Positions 27,375 through 33,958 of a DNA stretch of 64,000 bases are shown here, piece after piece (positions within the stretch are counted from its first letter, which is position 1; every line of letters begins with the position of its first letter). Under the pieces are notes generated by a model. That model worked only from the letters and a program-made list of their open reading frames with translations, was not told the origin of the DNA and ran no database searches. The stretch covers positions 1,550,001 through 1,614,000 of the forward strand of contig NZ_QPKF01000001.1 of NCBI RefSeq assembly GCF_003339585.1. Reading direction: 5' to 3'. Source of the DNA: Exiguobacterium sp. RIT594. Lineage in GTDB: Bacteria > Bacillota > Bacilli > Exiguobacteriales > Exiguobacteriaceae. The position numbers and the translations under genes are program-made.

Positions 27375-27426
27375 TGAAACGAATAGCTGTTGGTACCGTC
27401 ATGGTAGTGTATATGACGGTTTTTAG
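26083..27426 (+). CDS. iscB: RNA-guided nuclease IscB
   Basis: A 447-residue IscB, the ancestor group of Cas9. The N-terminal PLMP domain has GEPLMPCKPSKARKLL. RuvC-I has Asp58 in GVDAGTKHIG. An Arg-rich bridge helix (RRAMRSARRSRKTRYRQARF) follows. RuvC-II has Glu152 in LTIEVAQFD. The inserted HNH nuclease has zinc Cys pairs 194/197 and 228/231 with His209-His210 and Asn223. RuvC-III has His296 and Asp299 in KRHAVDA. A C-terminal target-interaction region ends in FGRRKTGYFDL. All catalytic residues look intact. GTAGGAGG precedes the ATG. The last 18 or so residues are read from beyond the element end, overlapping the FAD-oxidase gene in another frame. Confidence 0.92.
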   Translation: MFVFVLNHHGEPLMPCKPSKARKLLNNGKAKLVKQTPFTIQLLFGSSGYKQEISLGVDAGTKHIGFSATTSTKVLLEGEVQLRTDIQDLLATRRAMRSARRSRKTRYRQARFLNRKKPKGWLAPSVQHKVDAHLKLVRMIHRLLPIKHLTIEVAQFDIQKIKSPDISGDLYQKGDQLGFWNVREYVFFRDKHICQHCKGKSKDKILNVHHIESRHTGGDAPDNLLTLCETCHKKIHKENLEHLFQRKSRSFRDATQMTVMRWFIYNAVKETYPYVKLTYGFLTKNIRIQNGLEKRHAVDARCISGNPLSEEPNVSYLFRQVRANNRQLHKMTIGKKGKRKANKAERFVRGYQLFDKVHYEGQTCFVFGRRKTGYFDLRTLQGVRVHKCASHKKLTLLERATTWLVDIPTRRRWRSAPPMTEATGLRRPINNETNSCWYRHGSVYDGF

Positions 27427-28801
27427 TTTTTCACTTTGGACTTATCAACATCCGGTCCTCACCAGTTCCGACCAGTCGAAACTACTCCCGACCCGTGTCA
27501 AACAGATTCGTTCGGCGACATCGACGAACGATCTCAAGTACTGGGTTGCGCAAGCAAAACAGCGGCAGGAAACCGTTTCTGTCGCCGGTATGCAACACAG
27601 CCAGGGCGGACAAACCTATCTGCCGGATACAACAGTTCTCGATATGACAGATTACGACCGAATTTTGGAATATACGCCGGACAAGCACCGGATTACAGTC
27701 CAAAGCGGAATCACCTGGGCCGAAATTCAGGACCGGATTCAGCCGGATGGACTGGCGGTTCAGGTCATGCAATCCCAAAACATCTTTACGGTCGGCGGTG
27801 CCCTCAGCGTCAATGTCCATGGCCGGGATATCCGCTACGGTTCCCTGCTCGATACCGTCGATTCCTTCCGGCTGTTGAAGGCAGACGGTACCGTCGTCCA
27901 TGTCAGCCGAAACGAAAATGCGGATTTATTCCGCCTCGTCCCCGGCGGATACGGACTGTTCGGCATCATTTTGGATGTCACCCTGAAACTGACCGACGAC
28001 GAATGGTATACCGAGCAGACCGTCGCTTTGGACTATCATGATTATCCGGCTTATTTCCGTCAACATGTACTCGGTGATGCTGACGTCCGGATGCATATCG
28101 GACGTATTTCCGTCGCGCCGGACGGGTTTTTCAAAGAGATGTATGTGACGAATTATCATAAAGCCGAACGAACGGTTCCGATTGAAGAGGAACCGCTTAA
28201 GCAGGAAACAATCATTGCCCTGCCGAAAGCGTTACTCGGTCTCTCCCGGTACAGCGACTTCGGAAAAAATCAGCTCTGGTCGTTTCAAAAATCGTATTTC
28301 CTGAAGCAGAGCGGCACGTTCGAATCCCGTAACAATGTCATGCGGTCCGACAGTGCGTTCATGGAGTATACCAGTCAAGGTCGGACCGAATTACTCCAGG
28401 AATATTTCGTGCCGGTCGATTCGTTTGTTTCCTACGTCGATCAACTGCGGTCGATTTTGACAGCCCATGAACTGAATGTCTTGAATATCACGATCCGGTA
28501 TGTCGAGCAGGATGAGACAGCTGCCTTATCCTATGCGAAACAGGATATGTTTGCCCTCGTTTGGTTGATCAATACGGAAACGGATCCGGTATCGATTAAA
28601 GAAACGAAACGGATTGTTCAAAAGTTGATTGATGCGACACTCGAACATCAGGGCAGTTACTATTTGCCGTACTACCCGTTCGCGACACGCAGGCAGTTCC
28701 ATGACGCGTATCCACATGCTGCTGCTTTCAAAGCCGCGAAACAAAGGCAGGATCCCGCTGGACTTTTCATGAACCAATTTTATCTCGACTATTTGAAGTA
28801 A
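27374..28801 (+). CDS. FAD-binding oxidase, membrane-anchored
   Basis: A 475-residue flavoprotein of the PCMH/vanillyl-alcohol-oxidase fold. It starts with a membrane helix or signal anchor (VGTVMVVYMTVFSFSLWTY). The FAD domain covers about residues 40-205 with VSVAGMQHSQGGQT, ITVQSGITWAEIQ and TVGGALSVNVHGRDIRYG. A C-terminal substrate domain ends with KQRQDPAGLFMNQF. It resembles gulonolactone/alditol oxidase relatives, but the substrate is unknown. The start codon has no ribosome binding site: the original AGGAGG lies 1.5 kb upstream, cut off by the IscB element. Confidence 0.82.
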   Translation: MKRIAVGTVMVVYMTVFSFSLWTYQHPVLTSSDQSKLLPTRVKQIRSATSTNDLKYWVAQAKQRQETVSVAGMQHSQGGQTYLPDTTVLDMTDYDRILEYTPDKHRITVQSGITWAEIQDRIQPDGLAVQVMQSQNIFTVGGALSVNVHGRDIRYGSLLDTVDSFRLLKADGTVVHVSRNENADLFRLVPGGYGLFGIILDVTLKLTDDEWYTEQTVALDYHDYPAYFRQHVLGDADVRMHIGRISVAPDGFFKEMYVTNYHKAERTVPIEEEPLKQETIIALPKALLGLSRYSDFGKNQLWSFQKSYFLKQSGTFESRNNVMRSDSAFMEYTSQGRTELLQEYFVPVDSFVSYVDQLRSILTAHELNVLNITIRYVEQDETAALSYAKQDMFALVWLINTETDPVSIKETKRIVQKLIDATLEHQGSYYLPYYPFATRRQFHDAYPHAAAFKAAKQRQDPAGLFMNQFYLDYLK

Positions 28802-28808
28802 GGAGACA

Positions 28809-29408
28809 ATGATGAACTATCCACTTTTTGTTCGTATTCAAAGCATGATTTTAATGAGCAGCAGTATCATTTTTCCATTTTATTTATTGCTTGTCCGGCA
28901 AATTGGCGATTCCTATGCCCAGTTTGGTCTGGCCTACGGTCTCTTCACGCTGACGTCAGCATTCGCTTATCTCGGAATCGGTCGGTTGAGTGACCGGTTC
29001 GGGGACCGATCATTGCTTGTCACCCACACGTTCGGGATGGCGCTGATTTTACTGTATGTTCCGATCGTGACCTCCATCAGTCATGTCTACCTGATTCAAA
29101 TCATTATGGGAATACTCGGGGCATTGCAAAAGAACACGGAAAAAACCATTCTCGCCCGGCAGGAACTTGCCTTGACGACGGTCGGCCGGGCAATCGGCCG
29201 CTATCATTTCAAGACGTCTTTATGGTCGGCACTTGGCATCATTGCTGCCGGTTATCTGATTGACTTTTTAACGATCGGCAGTCTGTTTTACATCATCTCT
29301 GCCGTCTATTTGTATGTCACGGTGCGTTTACTGTGGGACCGTCCACGTTCAGGAAAAAAACATACGGAAGATTCATCATCGGGTGTCGAAGCGGGTATAA
29401 AGAAGTAG
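28809..29408 (+). CDS. Six-helix MFS-like membrane protein (half-size)
   Basis: A 199-residue protein with about six membrane helices and an MFS motif A (GIGRLSDRFGDRSLLV) between helices 2 and 3. It ends after the sixth helix with a hydrophilic tail, so it equals one half of a normal 12-helix major facilitator. AAGGAG precedes the ATG. It may work as a dimer or may be a shortened relative. It lies in the operon between the FAD oxidase and the ABC exporter. No frameshifted second half follows. Confidence 0.7.
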   Translation: MMNYPLFVRIQSMILMSSSIIFPFYLLLVRQIGDSYAQFGLAYGLFTLTSAFAYLGIGRLSDRFGDRSLLVTHTFGMALILLYVPIVTSISHVYLIQIIMGILGALQKNTEKTILARQELALTTVGRAIGRYHFKTSLWSALGIIAAGYLIDFLTIGSLFYIISAVYLYVTVRLLWDRPRSGKKHTEDSSSGVEAGIKK

Positions 29409-29423
29409 AAGGGATGTGATCGC

Positions 29424-30125
29424 ATGATTGACGTAACCCATTACTCCCAAACATTCGGGAAACGCACGGTCTTGACCGATGTCCAGTTTTCGATTGGTCA
29501 AGGTGAAATCGTCGGTTTAATTGGTCCGAGCGGTTCCGGAAAAACGACTTTAATTAAGTCCTTGATTGGTCTGCAGCAACCGACGACCGGGACGATCACC
29601 GTGCTCGGAACAAAACAACCCTCGCTTGCCCAAGCGGAGAAAATCGGCTACATGGCACAGTCCGATGCGCTTTATGAAGATTTGACGGCGCGCGGTAATC
29701 TCCGATATTTCGGAAAACTGTACGGTTTAAAAAAAGCACGCCTCCGGGCCCGCATCGAAACCGTCCTTGAATTCGTCGATTTAAAAAAAGATGCCGATCG
29801 CCCGATTCATCAGTTTTCCGGCGGGATGAAGCGTCGGCTCAGCCTGGCCATCGCCTTGATTCATGAACCAAGTCTTTTACTGCTCGATGAACCGACGGTC
29901 GGGATTGATCCCGCGCTCAAGAAAACATTTTGGCATGAGTTTGAACAATTGCGTCAGTCCGGCGTGACGATTCTCGTCACGACCCACGTCATGGATGAAG
30001 CGGAGCGTTGCGATCGTTTATTGTTGATTCAACACGGCCGTCTGATCGAAGCCGGTACACCGGACGACCTGATTCAACGCTTCGGCTCCATCGATGAAGC
30101 TTTCATTCAAAAGGAGCGAGTATGA
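29424..30125 (+). CDS. ABC exporter ATP-binding protein
   Basis: A 233-residue ATPase of the ABC-2 (drug/lipid export) class. Walker A is GPSGSGKTT, Q-loop MAQSDALYEDLT, signature FSGGMKRRL, Walker B LLLDEPTVGIDP, and the H-loop TTHVMDEAE. The start has an AAGGGATG site. Its stop codon overlaps the ATG of the permease gene, so the two form a unit. It resembles YbhF/CcmA-type exporters, with unknown cargo. Confidence 0.87.
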   Translation: MIDVTHYSQTFGKRTVLTDVQFSIGQGEIVGLIGPSGSGKTTLIKSLIGLQQPTTGTITVLGTKQPSLAQAEKIGYMAQSDALYEDLTARGNLRYFGKLYGLKKARLRARIETVLEFVDLKKDADRPIHQFSGGMKRRLSLAIALIHEPSLLLLDEPTVGIDPALKKTFWHEFEQLRQSGVTILVTTHVMDEAERCDRLLLIQHGRLIEAGTPDDLIQRFGSIDEAFIQKERV

Positions 30126-31255
30126 TGCAAATTCTGACGGTAGCTGAACGTGTCATTTCACAGATTTTTCGGGATAAACGGACGATTGCCATGATGTTTC
30201 TCGCTCCGTTGTTTGTCCTCTTCTTACTGTCGACGATTCTCGGCTCGAGCTCGGATGATGTGACGATTGGTACGGTCGATCTGCCGGTCTCCTTTCAAGA
30301 CACGTTGAAAACCAAAACCGATACTCGCACCTTTACAGATAAAGCGGCCGGTGTCACCGCCATGAAGGATCGCGAAATCGATGCCCTGATTACCTTTCAA
30401 AAAAATCAGCCGCAGATTTTGATTGAAGGCGGCGATATTTCAAAAAATGCAGCGGCACTCCACGTCATTCAGGAGACATTGATTACTATCCAGGGACAAC
30501 AAGCGCTCGCTGCCAATACGAAACTTACGGCAGCCGTTAAACAGTTGCAGCAACAGCTGACCCAATTGACGAATCAAACGTTTGAAACACCGCAACCTGT
30601 TGCACCTCCCGTCACTAAACCCGATATCCAGTTTTTATACGGCAATCCGGACGCCGAATTATTTGATCAAATCGCCCCTGCCTTAATGGGCTTTTTCATC
30701 TTCTTGTTCGTGTTCATCATTGCCGGTGTCAGCTTTTTACGGGAACGGTCGAGCGGTACACTGGAACGGACACTTGCGACTCCGCTCAAACGGTCGAGCA
30801 TCGTCTTCGGTTATTTCGTCGGTTTCTTTTTATTCGTCACGATCCAAACGATTCTCATCCAACTGTTCATCGTCAACGTGCTTGACGTGACACAACAGGG
30901 GAACTACTTCCTGCTTTTGTTCGTCAATCTCCTGACGGCAAGTGTCGCCTTGTCACTCGGCTTACTGCTGTCGAGTTTTTCCCGGACGGAATTTCAACTG
31001 ATTCAGTTCATCCCTTTAGCGATCGTACCTCAGATTTTTTTCAGCGGACTGTTTGATTTGAGTGATGCCCCGCTTTGGGTGGAAGTCATCAATCGGTTGA
31101 TGCCGTTGACTTATGCCGCGCATGCTCTGCAAAATATCATGACTCGGGGCTACGGGCTGCAGGACATTTGGGTCGACCTCGTCGTGCTGGCAGGATTTGT
31201 TGTGTTATTCGTCGCCCTCAACATGCGGGCTCTCAAAAAACAACGCCCGGTCTGA
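30122..31255 (+). CDS. ABC-2 type exporter permease
   Basis: A 377-residue membrane protein. It has one N-terminal helix, a large extracytoplasmic domain of about 150 residues with a Gln/Pro-rich end (QPVAPPVTKPDIQ), then five to six C-terminal helices. The ABC-2 stretch RERSSGTLERTLATPLKRS is typical of the YhhJ/YbhS group. It is coupled to the ATPase (ATGA overlap) and is the last gene of the moxR operon. Confidence 0.85.
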   Translation: MMQILTVAERVISQIFRDKRTIAMMFLAPLFVLFLLSTILGSSSDDVTIGTVDLPVSFQDTLKTKTDTRTFTDKAAGVTAMKDREIDALITFQKNQPQILIEGGDISKNAAALHVIQETLITIQGQQALAANTKLTAAVKQLQQQLTQLTNQTFETPQPVAPPVTKPDIQFLYGNPDAELFDQIAPALMGFFIFLFVFIIAGVSFLRERSSGTLERTLATPLKRSSIVFGYFVGFFLFVTIQTILIQLFIVNVLDVTQQGNYFLLLFVNLLTASVALSLGLLLSSFSRTEFQLIQFIPLAIVPQIFFSGLFDLSDAPLWVEVINRLMPLTYAAHALQNIMTRGYGLQDIWVDLVVLAGFVVLFVALNMRALKKQRPV

Positions 31256-31283
31256 GTTCATTGACCTCATTTTCCCGACTCCA

Positions 31284-31312
31284 TTGACAATCCATTTTTT
31301 TCCTTATACAAT
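31284..31312 (+). promoter_or_regulatory. Near-consensus sigma-A promoter before the MFS gene
   Basis: TTGACA (31284-31289), 17 bases, TACAAT (31307-31312). The predicted transcript leader is about 80 bases. Confidence 0.75.
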
Positions 31313-31401
31313 CAAAAAAACCGCGAAATGAGGCTGACCGATGTAAATTCATCTATTTACCCACCCACTAACTAAATACGAACGATGTGGAGGTTTTATA
31401 G

Positions 31402-32580
31402 ATGAACCGATTTACAACTTTACTGGTCAGCCAGTGGGTAGCAAATGCGGGAGATGCGCTCTACATCGTCGCTCTCATCGCTACCCTGTATGCTGAAACC
31501 GGACAGGCCAGTACAGCTGCCCTGTTCCCGATTACCGTGACGGCAGGCATGACGCTCAGCGGATTTTTCTTTGCCGATCTCGTAAGACGGTTCCGCCATG
31601 CTTCGCTTTTGTTATCCAGTCAGCTTTTAAAAACGATCAGCCTCGGTCTGATTGTATTTCTTGATTTACCGTTCGGTTATCTGCTTGGATGCGTCGTCTG
31701 GATTGCCTTTCTCGACGGATTTGCCCGACCGCTCGAAAGTGCCTTCCTGCCGCGCATCACGGATAATCTTCAAAAAGCCAACAGTCTGGTTCAAGGGACA
31801 AACCAAGTCGTCCAACTGGTGATGTGGCCGCTCGGTGCGATTTTTGTCAGCCTCGGCTCCCCCGGTCTCGTCCTGACGATTTCGTTCGGCTTATTTGTTA
31901 TGGCAAGTCTTTGGACCGGTCTGTTTCGTCATCAGGTCCGTCAACTCGCGGATCCTGTCGAAGAAACGCAGGAAACACCGTCGTTCCGCTCTAGCTTCCG
32001 CTATACGTGGACGACTGAACCGGCCCGGCTGAATACGACGTTGCTCGGCATCGACGCCTTTGCCAGTACCGCCTGGATTTCAGCGTTATTCCTTGTTTAT
32101 ATTGATACGCATCTCCATGTGTCTGACAGCTGGTGGGGCATCTTAAATGCGTTTTACCTGCTCAGCATGATCGGCGGCAGTTATTACATGCTCCGCCGGA
32201 CCAAATCCGCTTCCCTGTTAACGCTGAGTGTGGCGTTATCGGTCGGAGCCACCGTCTTATTTGCGTTCGCACCGTCTGTCGTCTTTGCCGTTGTCGCCTG
32301 TGTGTTGCAGGGCACCTCGAGCCAACTACGGGCAATTGAGCTGACTACCCGTTTGCAGGAAGCGACGCCATCCGCCCGCTTACCGTACGTCTACAGCATG
32401 CAACAAACCGTCTATACGCTCAGTTTTTGTCTAGGCAGTCTGCTGTTCGGATTGCTTGCGGACCGTTTGAGCATCGAGACCGTCTACTGGATCGCGGCCG
32501 CGGTCGCTCTGCTGATGTTCCCGGCAGCCCGGCGTTTGCATGATACCGTTTTGATCAAGCAGAAACAGCGCATCTCGTAA
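31402..32580 (+). CDS. MFS transporter, 12-helix
   Basis: A 392-residue major facilitator with 12 predicted helices. The opening FTTLLVSQWVANAGDALYIVALI and later FLDGFARPLESAFLPRITD fit the MFS_3/MefA-like efflux group. The substrate is unknown, with drug or macrolide-type efflux plausible. GTGGAGG precedes the ATG. It has its own near-consensus promoter, a leader of about 80 bases with a possible short peptide, and a strong terminator. Confidence 0.82.
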   Translation: MNRFTTLLVSQWVANAGDALYIVALIATLYAETGQASTAALFPITVTAGMTLSGFFFADLVRRFRHASLLLSSQLLKTISLGLIVFLDLPFGYLLGCVVWIAFLDGFARPLESAFLPRITDNLQKANSLVQGTNQVVQLVMWPLGAIFVSLGSPGLVLTISFGLFVMASLWTGLFRHQVRQLADPVEETQETPSFRSSFRYTWTTEPARLNTTLLGIDAFASTAWISALFLVYIDTHLHVSDSWWGILNAFYLLSMIGGSYYMLRRTKSASLLTLSVALSVGATVLFAFAPSVVFAVVACVLQGTSSQLRAIELTTRLQEATPSARLPYVYSMQQTVYTLSFCLGSLLFGLLADRLSIETVYWIAAAVALLMFPAARRLHDTVLIKQKQRIS

Positions 32581-32591
32581 GACAAGCACCC

Positions 32592-32641
32592 AAAAGAGAG
32601 GTTTTTTCAGGTATCGCACCTGGAAAAGACCTCTCTTTTTT
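32592..32641. terminator. Bidirectional terminator between convergent MFS genes
   Basis: AAAAGAGAGGT pairs with ACCTCTCTTTT, with an inner CAGGT-ATCGC-ACCTG hairpin, then Ts. Confidence 0.88.
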
Positions 32642-32653
32642 ATCTGTTCGTTG

Positions 32654-33766
32654 CTATCTTTTTTGGTGAAATACCAGTAATCCTGTTCCCATCAACAGAC
32701 AGACAAGTCCAAGCGAGAAATAGGCTCCGTCAAGACCTGAACTTTGACTGATTTGACCAAACACCAATCCGATACCGATCGTCACCACACTCTCAAGCAT
32801 CGACAGCATCGAACTACCCGTCGCCCGAACATCATCCGTCAACATGTCCTGCAACCATGTCGTCAGGACTGGTTCCGACCAGCCGTAAATCAAAAACAGA
32901 CCTATTAAGACAAGAACGGACCATCGACTGTCCATCACAGCAAGTAAGACAAAACCGCCTGCATACACAAGTAGAAGAACGCTGAGCGGAACGAACAGAC
33001 GGGCCGGTTTAGGCAAAAGATTACCGAGTCCCTGGGCGACCATCAGACCAATCAAGATAACCCCAAACCAGGAGACGGAAATGCCTTGTTCCTGGACATA
33101 CAATTGCCAGAACTCATCCAAGAACGTAATTGTCGCTCCAAACGAAATGCTGAGTAGCGTCATCCGGATGAACGAAGGAACAAGATTCCACCGACGCCAG
33201 TCGTAACGCGTAACAGAAACTGACGGTCGTCCGGATTTGTCCGGTTCAGTCAACAAGCAACTGACAAAAACAGCCGCCGTCAAACAACCAAGCGAGAGAT
33301 GATAATGCACCGTCAGCTCGTAGGATGTCGCAAGCCAGGCTCCAATCAGCGCCGCACTACCGGTTGCTGCAAGACCTGCCGCGTTTATTCGGCCAATCGT
33401 TTTCTCAAAACGGTCCTTTTCCCCTAGTTGCTCCATCGTTTCGTAAATCAAGGCCTCTTCCGCTCCGCTGACAGCGGCACTTCCGATTCCGGCTAACACC
33501 ATCGCCAGTAAAAAGGACGACAGGTCATACGCCTGAAGCAAGATTACAAACGATAACGTTTCAAAGAGTGTCCCCGTCAGCAGACTGATTTTCCGTCCCA
33601 ACCGGTCAGCAAACAAACCAAATGGGACTTCTAGCATCACCACCGTCAGGGCAAAGATGATTTCAGCATAGACGACGTCCTGCACCGTCATGCCGCGTTG
33701 TTCCCAAAACAAGCGCTCGATGACATAAGCCGGCAGACATGCGGCCAAACAACGAATCAGATACAT
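32654..33766 (-). CDS. MFS transporter with disrupted natural start
   Basis: A 370-residue MFS protein, about 11-12 helices, with motif A FGLFADRLGRKISLL and the stretch PAYVIERLFWEQRGMT. The reading frame opens at ATG 33766 without a good ribosome binding site. A strong AAAGGAGG and ATG lie in the same frame at 33820 but meet a stop at 33794-33796. The codons around the two starts (MKNIR and RNIRLM) suggest a 36-base insertion into an original MKNIRLMYLIR start. The rest of the gene is intact. It may be poorly expressed or a recent pseudogene. Confidence 0.7.
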   Translation of the reverse strand: MYLIRCLAACLPAYVIERLFWEQRGMTVQDVVYAEIIFALTVVMLEVPFGLFADRLGRKISLLTGTLFETLSFVILLQAYDLSSFLLAMVLAGIGSAAVSGAEEALIYETMEQLGEKDRFEKTIGRINAAGLAATGSAALIGAWLATSYELTVHYHLSLGCLTAAVFVSCLLTEPDKSGRPSVSVTRYDWRRWNLVPSFIRMTLLSISFGATITFLDEFWQLYVQEQGISVSWFGVILIGLMVAQGLGNLLPKPARLFVPLSVLLLVYAGGFVLLAVMDSRWSVLVLIGLFLIYGWSEPVLTTWLQDMLTDDVRATGSSMLSMLESVVTIGIGLVFGQISQSSGLDGAYFSLGLVCLLMGTGLLVFHQKR

Positions 33767-33904
33767 CAGTCGAATATTCCGCCGAAGTCGAACTTAACAA
33801 GGCGGCCGTATATTTTTCATGGTGGATTCCTCCTTTTTGAGTGATATCCTGTAACCTGTGTTTTTACTTTTCCCGTTTCTGTTTCTTCCGAATCGGGTTA
33901 CACA

Positions 33905-33937
33905 AAAAAGCAGACGACGGATCGTCCGTTGTCTGCT
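33905..33937 (-). terminator. Terminator of the histidine kinase gene
   Basis: Minus-strand AAGCAGACAACGGA pairs with TCCGTCGTCTGCTT, followed by TTTT. Confidence 0.82.
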
Positions 33938-33958
33938 TCTGCTTCTGTTTCAGTCTGC

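Noticed and set aside
26083-27426. Alternative call as TnpB, Cas9 or a plain HNH endonuclease
   Set aside because: The PLMP start, Arg-rich bridge helix and an HNH domain inserted between RuvC-II and RuvC-III define IscB. TnpB lacks HNH, and Cas9 is much larger and has a REC lobe.
27436-28041. A second plus-strand frame within the FAD-oxidase gene
   Set aside because: It lacks a start signal and encodes a Pro/Arg/Gly-rich chain typical of an out-of-frame reading. The FAD domain is in the other frame.
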